Source: an uncultured Alphaproteobacteria bacterium (GTDB lineage: Bacteria > Pseudomonadota > Alphaproteobacteria > Rhodobacterales > Rhodobacteraceae). From it: 64,000 bases of DNA. Within the stretch, counting starts at the first letter, position 1. Every line of letters starts with the position of its first letter. The notes under the pieces are model-generated. The model was not told the DNA's origin and did no database searches. It saw only the letters and a list, made by a program, of their open reading frames with translations. Location of the stretch: the NCBI GenBank assembly GCA_902625475.1, contig CACOBR010000002.1, positions 1 through 64,000 on the forward strand, written 5' to 3'. Shown in pieces: positions 18,452 through 28,471 of this stretch. The translations under genes and the position numbers were made by a program.

Positions 18452-19449
18452 CAATATTTTTCAGGTCCAATCCATTGAATATCGGAATATCTATCACCAT
18501 GAGCCCAACCAACAGGAATAGTCTTTTCGATCGCTAACAAATCGGATTGAGATAATTTCTTTTCAGCACCTTTTATCATTTCCTTTAGATGAGTAGTAGA
18601 TCTAGTTCCTGGGATTGGTATTATGTGTTCGTCTTTTGCTAGCAACCAAGCAATTGCTAAGCCTGCGGTGCTTAGTTGGTAATCACTAGCTAGTTTTTGA
18701 AATCCTTTTACTGCTTTAATATTTTCGCTTAGATTTGGTTCTTGAAATCTAGGATTAATGCTTAGAAAGGGACTTTCCTTTACACGTTCGGGTGATGGAG
18801 GTTTGTCAGTCAATAAACCTCTACCTACAGGAGAAAAAGCAACAAAAGCAGTCTCTAGTTGTTTTGTTTTCTGTAAAAGTCCAAGTTCAGGAAATCTTGT
18901 AGATAAAGAATACTCAGATTGAATTGCACCAACATGGTGTATGTTATTCGCTTTTTCTAGAGAAACTGGTGAAATTTCAGAAAAACCAAACTGAGTAATT
19001 TTTCCTTCTTTTTTGAATTTTAAAAGAGTTTCCACAACTTCTTCTATTGGTGTAATTCCGTCTCTTCTATGAATATAATATAAGTCAATACTGTCTCTTC
19101 CTAACCTTTTTAAAGATTGATTTAGTTCAGTTGTAAGATAACTTTCAGTATTATCAAAAACTGGAGGGCCTCCAGGTTTTGTTTTAATACCCCCTTTGGT
19201 CGCAATATGAAAAAAATTGCGGTCTTTATTTCCAAGAGATGATAAGAATTCGCCAATTCTACTTTCAGAAACCCCCATTCCATACATATTAGCTGTATCG
19301 ATATGATTAATTCCGTAATCCATTGAGGTTCTCAGGATTTCAAATGCTTGTTTAGTATCTGTAGGACCATAGAAATCACTAAAGGACATTGCTCCAATTC
19401 CTATTGCAGATATATTTGGCCAATTTTTGCCTGGACAACGGTTCAACAT
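18448..19449 (-). CDS. Aldo/keto reductase
   Basis: This is a 333-residue NADP(H)-dependent (beta/alpha)8-barrel oxidoreductase. The catalytic tetrad is visible: Asp and Tyr in HIDTANMYGMGVSE, Lys in HIATKGG and His in DLYYIHRRD. The C-terminal cofactor-binding part contains IPIPGTRSTTHLKE. Its segments look like the AKR group often annotated as pyridoxine 4-dehydrogenase or YajO-like, but no substrate can be assigned. It converges on the MFS gene with a four-base overlap, and so is transcribed against the catabolic operon. Confidence 0.9.
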   Translation of the reverse strand: MLNRCPGKNWPNISAIGIGAMSFSDFYGPTDTKQAFEILRTSMDYGINHIDTANMYGMGVSESRIGEFLSSLGNKDRNFFHIATKGGIKTKPGGPPVFDNTESYLTTELNQSLKRLGRDSIDLYYIHRRDGITPIEEVVETLLKFKKEGKITQFGFSEISPVSLEKANNIHHVGAIQSEYSLSTRFPELGLLQKTKQLETAFVAFSPVGRGLLTDKPPSPERVKESPFLSINPRFQEPNLSENIKAVKGFQKLASDYQLSTAGLAIAWLLAKDEHIIPIPGTRSTTHLKEMIKGAEKKLSQSDLLAIEKTIPVGWAHGDRYSDIQWIGPEKYC

Positions 19450-19537
19450 TGCTTACCTTTAAAATAAAGATTTAATTTATATCTCATTTATATCAAAGTT
19501 TCTTTTCTAATAACAATATAAAATTTAGGAGTCTATA

Positions 19538-19987
19538 ATGGATTGGAAAATTTATTTATCAGGAGAAATTCATTCAAATTGGCGTGAAGAAATAATTGAA
19601 ACTACTGAAAAAGAGAATTTACCAATAAAATTTTTTGGTCCAGTAACAGATCATGATGCTTCGGATGATTGTGGAGTAAAAATCTTAGGCCATGAAGAAA
19701 ATAAATTTTGGCATGATAATAAAGGTGCAAAAATTAATGCAATAAGAACAAGAAAAGGAATAGAGCAGTCCGATATAGTAGTCGTAAAATTTGGAGAAAA
19801 ATACAGACAGTGGAATGCTGCATTTGATGCTGGATACGCCTCTGCTCTTGGAAAATCTTTAATAATTATGCATCAGGATGATTTTCAACATGCTCTAAAA
19901 GAAGTAGATGCTTCTGCCCTAGCAATAGTGAAAAGCAATCAAGAATTGTTGAATATTTTTAAATATGTAATTACTGGGAAGCTATGA
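19538..19987 (+). CDS. YtoQ family protein
   Basis: The 149-residue protein matches the YtoQ family along its length: YLSGEIHSNWREEII, the PVTDHDASDDCGVKILG block, NKGAKINAIRTRKGIEQSDIVVV broken across two conserved elements, and KYRQWNAAFDAGYASALGK. The family shares the nucleoside 2-deoxyribosyltransferase-like fold, but its reaction is not established to my knowledge. AGGAG lies about seven bases before the ATG. It follows the aldo-keto reductase divergently and precedes a small lipoprotein gene. Confidence 0.88.
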   Translation: MDWKIYLSGEIHSNWREEIIETTEKENLPIKFFGPVTDHDASDDCGVKILGHEENKFWHDNKGAKINAIRTRKGIEQSDIVVVKFGEKYRQWNAAFDAGYASALGKSLIIMHQDDFQHALKEVDASALAIVKSNQELLNIFKYVITGKL

Positions 19988-20035
19988 AATTATTATCTGG
20001 TTGAATATTGTAATAGAATCATAATAGGTTTAAAT

Positions 20036-20413
20036 ATGAAAATATTTTTTATCGCATTAGCCATTTTACTGACACTTGCGTCTTGTAATTCTATTCCCAC
20101 TAGTAATTTAGTAAGCGGGACATTACCAAATGATACCATTCCTCTAAGAGGTTTTAGTAAAGTCTCTGTTCATCCAGATAAACTATTAAAAATTAATACA
20201 AACTGTGACCTAGTTATGCGCATAGAAATAGTACAATCAAAAAATTATGCTGAAACAATAATGGAACTAAAAAATCGTGCACTTCTAATTGGCGGTAATG
20301 CTATATCGCTTTCAAAAATGACAGAATCAACAAGTGCTACTTACTTAATTGGTAAAATTTACTTATGCAGTATAAAACCATACCATTTACATCCACATCC
20401 ATTAGGTATCTAG
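20036..20413 (+). CDS. Small lipoprotein, possibly RcsF/DUF4156-like
   Basis: A 125-residue protein with a lipoprotein signal ending in the lipobox LASC (Cys18), so it is predicted to be anchored in a membrane. The rest is short and contains VMRIEIVQSKNYAETIMELKNRALLIGGNAISLSK as two adjacent blocks. The pattern of a helix with K-N-R-A followed by G-G-N-A is reminiscent of the RcsF/DUF4156 alpha-beta fold. Two further cysteines (NTNCDL, YLCSIK) could form a disulfide. The function is unknown and the family assignment is tentative. Confidence 0.65.
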   Translation: MKIFFIALAILLTLASCNSIPTSNLVSGTLPNDTIPLRGFSKVSVHPDKLLKINTNCDLVMRIEIVQSKNYAETIMELKNRALLIGGNAISLSKMTESTSATYLIGKIYLCSIKPYHLHPHPLGI

Positions 20414-20423
20414 TTTATAAAAA

Positions 20424-22223
20424 TTAGTCGTTTATTTTTAAAGCATTTACAAATGCTTCTTGAGGTATTTCTACTTTTCCAAATTGGCGCATTCGTTTTT
20501 TGCCAGCTTTTTGTTTTTCTAGTAGCTTTCTTTTTCTGGTAATATCCCCACCATAACATTTTGCTGTAACGTCTTTTCTTAAAGCTGATATAGTTTCTCT
20601 CGCTATAATTCGGCCTCCTAAAGAAGCTTGTATTGGTATTTTAAATAAATGTTGGGGGATTAAATCTTTCAATTTTTCACACATACTTCTGCCCCGCATT
20701 TCTGCTCTTTCTCTATGGACAATAATTGACAGGGCATCTACTGGTTCATCGTTGACTAAAATTTGCATTTTTACAAGATTATCCTCAACATATTTTGTAA
20801 TTTCATAATCAAAACTTGCATAGCCTTTAGTTACTGATTTTAAGCGGTCATAGAAATCAAAAACAACTTCATTTAGAGGTAAATCATAAACTGCCATTGC
20901 TCTTGAACCTACATATGTTAAGTCTATTTGAATTCCCCTACGTTCCTGACATAGTTTTAAAACTTCTCCTAAATAATTATCAGGCACCAAAATAGTAGCC
21001 TTAATTCTAGGTTCTTCGATATGCTTTATTTTAACTGCATCAGGTAAATCTGACGGGTTATGTATTTTTAATTTTTCATTATCTGTTTTTAATACATTAT
21101 AAATAACAGACGGTGCAGTTGTAATTAGGTTTATATTATATTCTCTCTCTATTCTATCACGTATTACTTCTAAGTGGAGTAATCCTAAAAAACCACATCT
21201 AAATCCAAATCCTAATGCTGCTGAACTTTCCATCTCATAGCTAAAAGATGAATCATTAAGAGCTAATTTATCAATTGCTTCTCTTAAAGATTCAAATTCT
21301 GAACTATCTACAGGGAAAAGACCACAAAATACAACTGGTTGAGCAGGTTTATATCCTTCTAAGGGTTCTTGGCAACTTTTATTTTGATGAGTAATTGTGT
21401 CACCAACTCGAGTATCTCTTACCTGTTTGATAGATGCTGTAAAAACTCCAATTTCGCCAGGACCTAATTGTTGTATGTCTTCCATTTTCGGTCTTAATAC
21501 CGCTAGCTTATCAACAGTATAGTTCGCACCAGTTTGCAAAAGTTTTATTTTATCACCTTTTCTTATAATACCATCGTGTATTCTTATAAGAACGACCACT
21601 CCTAGGTAAGCGTCATACCAACTATCTACTAATATAGCTTTCAAAGGTAAGTCATCAAATCCATTAGGAGGTGGTAACTTATTAATGATTTCTTCAAAAA
21701 CATCCGAAATTCCTTCTCCAGTTTTTGCAGAAATATTTATAGAATTTGATGAATCTATTCCGATGACATCTTCAATTTGTTGCTTAACTCTATCAACATC
21801 AGCTGCGGGCAAATCAATCTTATTTAGAATTGGAATAATTTCGTGATCTGCATCAATTGCAGTATAAACATTTGCTAAGGTTTGTGCTTCTACGCCTTGA
21901 GAGGCATCTACTACTAAAAGAGAACCTTCAACTGCATGCATTGATCTAGAAACCTCATAAGAAAAATCAACATGTCCTGGGGTATCTATTAAGTTTAATA
22001 TATAATCTTCATTTTTTTTTGATTTATAATTAATTCTAACTGTATTAGCTTTTATTGTAATTCCTCTTTCTCGTTCAATGTCCATTGAGTCGAGAATTTG
22101 CTCTTTCATATCTCTTTCAGCAACAGTATTTGTCTGCTGAATTAGTCTATCAGCTAGAGTAGATTTCCCATGGTCAATATGGGCTATTATTGAAAAGTTT
22201 CTGATTTTTTTAATATCTTGCAT
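20424..22223 (-). CDS. lepA: Elongation factor 4 (LepA)
   Basis: EF4 is a ribosomal translational GTPase implicated in initiation and ribosome biogenesis. The 599-residue chain has the full order of motifs: G1 AHIDHGKST (residues 14-22), G2 in [12 protein letters not shown]3 DTPGHVDF, G4 NKID and G5 SAKTG. It continues through domains II, III and V, and ends in the LepA-specific C-terminal domain with [15 protein letters not shown] and KRMRQFG. It starts at the ATG at 22223. It faces the lipoprotein gene (ten bases between stops) and lies downstream of rpmB on the same strand. Confidence 0.98.
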   Translation of the reverse strand: MQDIKKIRNFSIIAHIDHGKSTLADRLIQQTNTVAERDMKEQILDSMDIERERGITIKANTVRINYKSKKNEDYILNLIDTPGHVDFSYEVSRSMHAVEGSLLVVDASQGVEAQTLANVYTAIDADHEIIPILNKIDLPAADVDRVKQQIEDVIGIDSSNSINISAKTGEGISDVFEEIINKLPPPNGFDDLPLKAILVDSWYDAYLGVVVLIRIHDGIIRKGDKIKLLQTGANYTVDKLAVLRPKMEDIQQLGPGEIGVFTASIKQVRDTRVGDTITHQNKSCQEPLEGYKPAQPVVFCGLFPVDSSEFESLREAIDKLALNDSSFSYEMESSAALGFGFRCGFLGLLHLEVIRDRIEREYNINLITTAPSVIYNVLKTDNEKLKIHNPSDLPDAVKIKHIEEPRIKATILVPDNYLGEVLKLCQERRGIQIDLTYVGSRAMAVYDLPLNEVVFDFYDRLKSVTKGYASFDYEITKYVEDNLVKMQILVNDEPVDALSIIVHRERAEMRGRSMCEKLKDLIPQHLFKIPIQASLGGRIIARETISALRKDVTAKCYGGDITRKRKLLEKQKAGKKRMRQFGKVEIPQEAFVNALKIND

Positions 22224-22313
22224 TTTATAAATATTTAAGAAAGAAATTAATACTAAAAAATATTTTTACAAAATCGTGTTAGAAAATTAAAAAAATAATA
22301 TGAATAATAAAGA

Positions 22314-22607
22314 CTATTTTCCTTTAACCTCTTCAAGGTTTTCAATGTCTTTTTTTATTTTTAAAGCATTACGAGATAGCAAAGATTCATCAGCATTTAA
22401 AAGATATAAATCCAAGCCACCCTTTTTATCAACAGTTCTTAATGCAGATGCAGATACTTTTAATTTAAACGACTTTTCAAGTTTTTCAGATGCTAAAGAC
22501 ACCATATTGAGATTTGGAAGAAATCTTCTTTTTGTTTTATTGTTAGCATGACTTACATTGTTTCCTGTTAAAGCCATTTTACCTGTTAGTTCACATTTTC
22601 TTGTCAT
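22314..22607 (-). CDS. rpmB: 50S ribosomal protein L28
   Basis: The 97-residue product begins MTRKCELTGK and has NNVSHANNKTKRRF, LPNLN and a long C-terminal helix (LRTVDKKGGLDLYLL), the form usual in alphaproteobacteria. It is part of the large-subunit core. AGGTGCGATATG gives an acceptable ribosome site. It stands alone between meaB and lepA, all on the minus strand. An opposite-strand ORF here is only its shadow. Confidence 0.96.
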   Translation of the reverse strand: MTRKCELTGKMALTGNNVSHANNKTKRRFLPNLNMVSLASEKLEKSFKLKVSASALRTVDKKGGLDLYLLNADESLLSRNALKIKKDIENLEEVKGK

Positions 22608-22734
22608 ATCGCACCTATTAAGTTTTCTGATATTTATATCTTTAAAATTATTGCGTCAAGTACTCTGATTTTTTTCTGACTACACCTAAAAAAATAATTT
22701 TCTATTTATATAAAAAAATTAAAATTTATGACAA

Positions 22735-23724
22735 TTAATCACCAATTGGTAATTTTTTTAACATTTTTGTGAAATTATTTATTGCTTCAGGAACAGAAAT
22801 CTCTGCAGACTCTATTTTATTTTGGAGCTCTTTTTTTATTTGAGCAAAATTATTTCTTCTTGAAATGAAATCTAAAATTTCAAAATCTATTTTTTCTTTA
22901 AACCATTGAATTTCTTGTTGTTTTCTTTTTTTCTCAAAAAAACCAAGTTTTTTTTGTAATTCTATAAATTTAAATATTTCTGAATTGATTTCTTGGATAC
23001 CCTTTCCGGTTATTGAAGAAACCATAGTGGCTTTAGGATAATTTTTAGGAACGTCGTTTTTCTTTCCTAACAGTCTTAAGGCTGAAGTGTACTCAGCAAC
23101 AGCTAGACATGCAGATTTTTCTAATTTACCATCTGCTTTGTTTACTATTATAAAATCAGCACTCTCTGTTATACCTTTTTTTAAGCCTTGTAATTCATCT
23201 CCAGAATTTGGAGTTATTAACAAGCAAAAAACATCTGTCATATCACAAGCAGCCATTTCAGACTGACCAACCCCAACTGTTTCAACAATAATTATATTAT
23301 AGCCTGCTGCTTCACATAATTGTATTACATCTCTTGTTTTAGTTGTTACACCTCCAAGATTTAAACTACTGGGTGATGGTCTAATAAATGCATTTTGTTG
23401 TCGACTTAAATTTTCCATTCTGGTTTTATCACCAAGAATAGATCCTCCAGTTTTTTTGGAAGATGGGTCAATAGCTAAGACAGCAACTTTATTTCCATCT
23501 TCGATCAATTTTGATCCAAGAGCTTCAATAAAAGTAGATTTTCCTGCACCAGGTGTACCTGATAACGCAATTCTTATTGATTCATTTTTATCTTTTTTTA
23601 CTAAACTCTGAATTAGTTCATCGGATTCTATTTTGTGTTCAAGTAAACTAGATTCTACTAATGTTATTGCTTTAGCTAAAGCTTTACGATCTTGTTCAAT
23701 AATTTTTTTTAGCAAACTAGTCAT
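22735..23724 (-). CDS. meaB: Methylmalonyl-CoA mutase-associated GTPase MeaB
   Basis: MeaB (ArgK) is a G3E-type GTPase that protects and reloads B12 in methylmalonyl-CoA mutase. Seen: Walker A GTPGAGKST (56-64), LAIDPSSKKTGGSILGDKTRM in two blocks, FIRPSPSSLNLGG, VETVGVGQSE and NKADG (base recognition). The length of 329 is normal. The mutase itself is not in the window. The gene suggests the organism uses a B12 mutase, consistent with propionyl-CoA or ethylmalonyl-CoA-type carbon metabolism. It is divergent from glmS, with 117 bases between the starts. Confidence 0.95.
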   Translation of the reverse strand: MTSLLKKIIEQDRKALAKAITLVESSLLEHKIESDELIQSLVKKDKNESIRIALSGTPGAGKSTFIEALGSKLIEDGNKVAVLAIDPSSKKTGGSILGDKTRMENLSRQQNAFIRPSPSSLNLGGVTTKTRDVIQLCEAAGYNIIIVETVGVGQSEMAACDMTDVFCLLITPNSGDELQGLKKGITESADFIIVNKADGKLEKSACLAVAEYTSALRLLGKKNDVPKNYPKATMVSSITGKGIQEINSEIFKFIELQKKLGFFEKKRKQQEIQWFKEKIDFEILDFISRRNNFAQIKKELQNKIESAEISVPEAINNFTKMLKKLPIGD

Positions 23725-23841
23725 TATTACATTATGATATTCATCTGATATTATATTAGATACTTTTTTTTTACGTATAATTAAAAGTTTTATTTATTTT
23801 TTTTTCTGATACTAATCTATAAACAGGGAAAAATATAGATA

Positions 23842-25665
23842 ATGTGTGGTATTATAGGCATTTTGAGTAATAAAGAAGTATCTTCTACAATTATCGATGT
23901 ACTCAAAAAATTAGAATATAGAGGATATGATAGTGCTGGAATAGCAACTATTTTTGATAATGAAATTAGAAGGCAAAGAGCTAAAGGTAAAATTGAAAAT
24001 TTAGTAAATTTGATAAGCGAAAATGACTTACCAGGTACAATAGGAATAGGACATACTCGCTGGGCTACGCATGGAATTCCAAGCGAAGATAATGCTCATC
24101 CTCATCACGTTGGATCTGTCGTCGGTGTCCATAATGGAATAATTGAGAATTTCAGAGAAATCAAAGAAGAGTTAATTAATAAAGGTTATAAGTTCCAATC
24201 TGATACTGATACTGAAGTAATTATTCAACTTTGTTCGCATTATATTAATAATGGGTATAATAATAGAGATGCATTTTTTAAAACTATAGGACGCTTAGAA
24301 GGTGCTTTTGCTCTTTGTTTTATGTTTAAAAATGATGAAGAAAAACTATACGTTACAAGGCGTAGCGCACCATTGGTTATTGGTTATGGGAAAAAGGACG
24401 TATTTGTAGGATCAGATGCTGTAAGTCTATCAAACCTTATCGAAAGTGTTATATTCCTTGATGAAGATGATGTTGCAATATTAAGTAAAAAACAAACAAA
24501 TATATATGATAAACTTGGTGAGAGGGTTGATAGAAAGAAGAAATCTGTAGATCTAAATAGTGATATTATTTCAAAAGGCAACTATCAACATTTTATGTTG
24601 AAAGAAATCCATGAGCAACCAGAGGTATTTGGTTATGCTACTTCAAGCTTTATAAATTTTAAAACACATAAAATTGAAATGCTTAATGAAATAAAAGAAC
24701 TTGATAATGTTGACAGGTTAATTTTTGTTGCTTGTGGAACAGCATATTTTGCATGTGCTGTAGCAAAGTTTTGGTTTGAAAAATACGTTAAAGTACCTGT
24801 TGAAATTGATGTCGCATCTGAATTTAGATACAGAGATACTTCATTTAGTAAAAATGAATATGCTATATTTGTAAGTCAATCAGGCGAAACAGCAGATACA
24901 TTAGCGGCCTTAAGAAAAGTTAAAGGTAAAGTTAAAAAAACAATATCTGTTGTAAATGTGGTCGAAAGTTCTATTGCAAGAGAATCTGAATTTGTTTTAC
25001 CAATAAAAGCTGGCCCTGAAATAGGAGTTGCCTCGACAAAAGCATTTACTGCGCAATTAGCTGTACTAGCGTGCTTGGCCATTAATTTTTCTAATAAAAG
25101 AGGGTTGATTTCAAAAAAAGAAAATTCAGAATTAATTGACGAATTAGTTTCTGTACCTGGTATCATGTCTAATATTATTAAAAAAACATCAATTTATAAG
25201 GAGTTTGCTAGAAAGCTTATGAAAGCTAAAAATGCACTTTTTTTAGGTAGGGGAATTTTATACCCATTAGCACTTGAAGCAGCACTTAAACTGAAGGAAA
25301 TAAGTTATATACATGCTGAAGGCTACCCAAGTGGAGAATTAAAGCATGGTCCAATTGCTTTAGTAGATAAAAAAATGCCAGTTATTTGTTTTGCTCCTGT
25401 TAATAATTTGTTTGAAAAAACAATTTCTAATGTTCAAGAAGTTCAAGCTAGGAACGGTAAAGTTTTGTTAATAACCGATGATGAGGGTGCTAGTCGTCTT
25501 AATTCAAGTGAGATTTCTATGATTAAACTACCAAAATTTTCTAATTTTATTTCACCAATAATTTATGCTATACCATCACAGCTTATTGCATATTATACAG
25601 CCTTATATAAAGGAACAGATATTGATAAGCCACGAAACTTAGCAAAGTCAGTTACAGTCGAATAG
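23842..25665 (+). CDS. glmS: Glutamine-fructose-6-phosphate aminotransferase
   Basis: GlmS makes glucosamine-6-phosphate for peptidoglycan and LPS. The 607-residue protein begins MCGIIGIL, giving the N-terminal nucleophile Cys after Met removal. The glutaminase domain shows GIGHTRWATHG and HPHHVG. Two SIS domains follow, with VACGTAYFA, SQSGETADTLAAL and ASTKAFTAQL, and later GRGILYPLALEAALKLKEISYIHAEGYPSGELKHGP as a run of adjacent motifs. The C-terminus DKPRNLAKSVTVE is canonical. No glmS ribozyme is expected in this group and none is seen. Confidence 0.98.
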   Translation: MCGIIGILSNKEVSSTIIDVLKKLEYRGYDSAGIATIFDNEIRRQRAKGKIENLVNLISENDLPGTIGIGHTRWATHGIPSEDNAHPHHVGSVVGVHNGIIENFREIKEELINKGYKFQSDTDTEVIIQLCSHYINNGYNNRDAFFKTIGRLEGAFALCFMFKNDEEKLYVTRRSAPLVIGYGKKDVFVGSDAVSLSNLIESVIFLDEDDVAILSKKQTNIYDKLGERVDRKKKSVDLNSDIISKGNYQHFMLKEIHEQPEVFGYATSSFINFKTHKIEMLNEIKELDNVDRLIFVACGTAYFACAVAKFWFEKYVKVPVEIDVASEFRYRDTSFSKNEYAIFVSQSGETADTLAALRKVKGKVKKTISVVNVVESSIARESEFVLPIKAGPEIGVASTKAFTAQLAVLACLAINFSNKRGLISKKENSELIDELVSVPGIMSNIIKKTSIYKEFARKLMKAKNALFLGRGILYPLALEAALKLKEISYIHAEGYPSGELKHGPIALVDKKMPVICFAPVNNLFEKTISNVQEVQARNGKVLLITDDEGASRLNSSEISMIKLPKFSNFISPIIYAIPSQLIAYYTALYKGTDIDKPRNLAKSVTVE

Positions 25666-25780
25666 TTTTAGAAACACCTGTTTAAATATTCAGTTTTATT
25701 TTAAATTCAAATTTACAATTGAAACCAAGAAATTAAGTATTTTTAGATTAAATAATCAGAGGTTATTACGTTTAGAATTA

Positions 25781-25987
25781 ATGAATTATCTATCTAACAT
25801 TGGTTATTCCAACAAAAAGATTTGTGAATTCTTAGATACTAATAAAATTAAAACAGTTAGAGCAAATAAATACTATACTCAAAATGATGTTTGGACTGGG
25901 TTAAAAAAATACAGAAAAAGGTTATCAAGATTAACAAAAGGTAAAATTTATAATATTGAAGAGTATATCATCGGGATTAAAAATTAA
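25781..25987 (+). CDS. Small helix-turn-helix-like protein flanking the R-M island
   Basis: A 68-residue protein with the order GYSNKKICEFLDTNKIKTVRANKYY then VWTGLKKYRKRLSRL. The same order of a G-x-S/N-x-x-x-I-x-x-F/W-L block, T-x-R, a short basic segment and a K/R-rich helix occurs in the 29674-30024 gene on the other side of the R-M genes. It resembles the short DNA-binding segment of large serine recombinases, but there is no catalytic domain. It could be a DNA-binding regulator or a recombinase scrap. No strong ribosome site is seen; an upstream ATT-rich leader is all there is. Confidence 0.5.
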   Translation: MNYLSNIGYSNKKICEFLDTNKIKTVRANKYYTQNDVWTGLKKYRKRLSRLTKGKIYNIEEYIIGIKN

Positions 25988-25994
25988 AATTTTT

Positions 25995-26783
25995 TTAATT
26001 ATTAACTATGATGTTTGGCATTCCGAGTAGAAGCATAGGTGTTCTTCCCGCGTCTTTTCTTTCAACTCTTTTTGTTAATTGTCTCCAATTAGTTGTTGCA
26101 CCTCCGAACTTATCGTTTTTAAATACACTTGCAGATGCAGACTCAAAACTTTCACCATTTTTTACTTTTTTTTCAATACTTTTTTTTTGTCTTGTTGTTG
26201 GAAATGAAAACCTTTCTTCTCCGTCACTACCTAAAATTCTCCTTGATAATTTATCAAAATCACTAAATTCATTAATCCTTTCTCTGATAAAATATTTTTC
26301 AATCATTTTTTCAAGGTCAGTTTCAAGTTCTGGTCCTCTGGTAATTATAATACCTAATTCAATAACATGTGCTTCATAAAGTCTTCTCATTGCTTGAAAA
26401 TCCCTATCAAAAAACTCATCTTTATTATTCCATTCAATTTCAATTGCTAACAATTTGTCATTATTTCCTTGTGCAAAGTGGTCAATTTTATGCGTTGTTG
26501 AAGTGCTTATTCTATCAAGGAAAGTGTTTTCAAAAGTTATTTTGTTTTCAATAGTAATATCATTGGTCAACCAATTATTTTTATTAAATTCCTGAGTAAT
26601 TTCTATTGTTTGGTCTGCCTGACCACCTCCACGCTTTATGATATGATTTTCTATCTCTAAAGACCAATTATCTAAAATTGAACATATACTTTCAATTTGA
26701 TCTGGAAATTCATTCTCAGATATTACGTCAGCATAATTTAATGCTAAAATTTCCCAACCTTTATTTTTTAATATTTCAAGCAC
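25995..26783 (-). CDS. Type II restriction endonuclease, BglII-like
   Basis: The 262-residue protein resembles the BglII endonuclease family. A PD-(D/E)XK-type core is visible: Asp101 in HKIDHFAQ, then, after a short loop, the strand LLAIEIEW with Glu115 and Glu117, followed by WNNKDEFFDRDF. In BglII the active site is Asp...Glu-x-Gln, so Glu117 in place of Gln may be a real difference. The C-terminus has the conserved NWRQLTKR. It lies 80 bases downstream of the cytosine methyltransferase on the same strand, forming an R-M pair. Specificity is unknown; AGATCT occurs many times in the window, which is tolerable only if sites are methylated or the target differs. Confidence 0.75.
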   Translation of the reverse strand: MLEILKNKGWEILALNYADVISENEFPDQIESICSILDNWSLEIENHIIKRGGGQADQTIEITQEFNKNNWLTNDITIENKITFENTFLDRISTSTTHKIDHFAQGNNDKLLAIEIEWNNKDEFFDRDFQAMRRLYEAHVIELGIIITRGPELETDLEKMIEKYFIRERINEFSDFDKLSRRILGSDGEERFSFPTTRQKKSIEKKVKNGESFESASASVFKNDKFGGATTNWRQLTKRVERKDAGRTPMLLLGMPNIIVNN

Positions 26784-26863
26784 AAAATTAACTATATAAT
26801 GATTTAAATAATGATTAAATTAATTCTAGCAGAAAAAATTTTTTTAGAAATATTTTTAAAATG

Positions 26864-28471
26864 TTAGTTAATTTTATTAAATGCAGAACCTAAGATAAGA
26901 CCAACAGATATTTCTCTAGCATAAGAAGTAAGTTTATTTTCAGATATAGACTTTCCTGAATTAGATTTTACAAAAACATATTTCTTTATTAATGAGGTAA
27001 AATAATTATTATCAATATTCTTAAATTTTTGAATTAATTGATGTGCTAAAAATCCTAGACCATCTAAAAGATCAAACGGATGAAGACCTTTATCTTTATT
27101 GCACCAGATTAATTGTAATTTATCATGATCAATTTTTTTTATTTTACTTGTAATTAAGTTGTTTACCTCTTTTGAAAATAAAGAATTTTGTTTATTCATT
27201 TCTTTGTTAATTTCTTTAAATAATTTAACATCTAATTTTGTAGATAAGATTCTTTTTGAATCTCCAAAAAAAAACTCTATTTTCCATGGTAATTCCCCCT
27301 TTGAATTGTTTAGTTCGAAACGCGTACCACTTTTGAATCTCAGATTTGGAATAGCAAACTTAAAAGATCGATTTGATGGATAGGATTTACCTTCCTTATC
27401 AGGTGAAGTTATAGGGGAAGGGACCTGGTTTTTACCAATACAGTTTATTTTCACTTTTTCTAAAGTTACTAATTTTTTATAAGGAATTTCTAACATTGCA
27501 TTAGCGAGATAATATGTGAAAACAGGGGGTATGGCATTACCTATCATTTTCAATTTTGATGAATGCGAGTTACCATGAAACTGATAATTAATTGGAAAAC
27601 CTTGACAAGTTGCTCTTTCCCTAACACTTAAACGTCTATAATTTTCTTTTTCCTTTATAATTACACTTTCTCTTGAAACTCTAGTACAAGTTGCTGTTAT
27701 TGTTCTAACGGGTTTATTTAAAGGGTCAGGAAATTCCATATTATTATATACTGGATGATGAGTTTTGCTTTCTTTATTATATCTTTCTTCTTCTTTGTTA
27801 AGTGAAGTTTCTTTTTCTTGTTCTGTTAATTCATTATTAGACAAAGTTAATAAAAAATTTGGGTCAAAAACTTTAGTTGAAGAAAGTGAACTAATTACAT
27901 CTTCAAGTGTTTTTTTCTTTATTTTGGATTTGTATGAATTTAGAAGTTTATGATTAAAATTTCCAATAATACATCTTTTTCTTTTTTGCGGTAGTCCAAA
28001 TTCATGAAAATCATAAATTTTTATCATCGACGAATTACACAAACTGGAAAATTCTTCTAGACTACCCCCATTAGACAATTCACCTAAAATTACCTTTGCA
28101 ACTCGCGGTACATTTTCCATTGCCCAATATTTTGGTTTAAAATAATTTACTATTTCTAAAAACTTTTTAATATCTTTCAAACCATCTTCAACATTTCCTG
28201 AACCGCCCCTATTAGAATATGAAAACTGAGTACATGGAGGACTGCCAACAATAAAATCAACTGGTCCATTAATATTACTATAACTTAATTCACGAATGTC
28301 ACAGTTAGTTGTCTTAGATAGTAAATTTAAATCATGAGTTTTTGATGCCTGAGACCACCATTCAAAAGATTGTTTAACATCTACACCACATAGTTTGAAA
28401 CCTAATGCCCAACCACCTATGCCAGAGTATAAGTCAACACAAGTTTTGTCTTTATACGAATTACTCTTCAT
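26864..28471 (-). CDS. DNA (cytosine-5-)-methyltransferase with C-terminal extension
   Basis: This is an m5C methyltransferase, 535 residues. Motif I DLYSGIGG (13-20), motif IV GSPPCTQFS with nucleophile Cys80, motif VI ENVPR (119-123), motif VIII QKRKR (162-166), a target-recognition region (about 190-280), motif IX RERATCQGFP and motif X GNAIPP (311-316) are all present. The last 200 residues (about 331-535) are extra and hold DSKRILSTKLD, IQLIWCN-like LQLIWCNKDKG and DLLDGLGFLAHQL. They look like a separate alpha-helical domain that I do not recognise. It is paired with the BglII-like nuclease immediately downstream and should protect host sites. Confidence 0.93.
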   Translation of the reverse strand: MKSNSYKDKTCVDLYSGIGGWALGFKLCGVDVKQSFEWWSQASKTHDLNLLSKTTNCDIRELSYSNINGPVDFIVGSPPCTQFSYSNRGGSGNVEDGLKDIKKFLEIVNYFKPKYWAMENVPRVAKVILGELSNGGSLEEFSSLCNSSMIKIYDFHEFGLPQKRKRCIIGNFNHKLLNSYKSKIKKKTLEDVISSLSSTKVFDPNFLLTLSNNELTEQEKETSLNKEEERYNKESKTHHPVYNNMEFPDPLNKPVRTITATCTRVSRESVIIKEKENYRRLSVRERATCQGFPINYQFHGNSHSSKLKMIGNAIPPVFTYYLANAMLEIPYKKLVTLEKVKINCIGKNQVPSPITSPDKEGKSYPSNRSFKFAIPNLRFKSGTRFELNNSKGELPWKIEFFFGDSKRILSTKLDVKLFKEINKEMNKQNSLFSKEVNNLITSKIKKIDHDKLQLIWCNKDKGLHPFDLLDGLGFLAHQLIQKFKNIDNNYFTSLIKKYVFVKSNSGKSISENKLTSYAREISVGLILGSAFNKIN

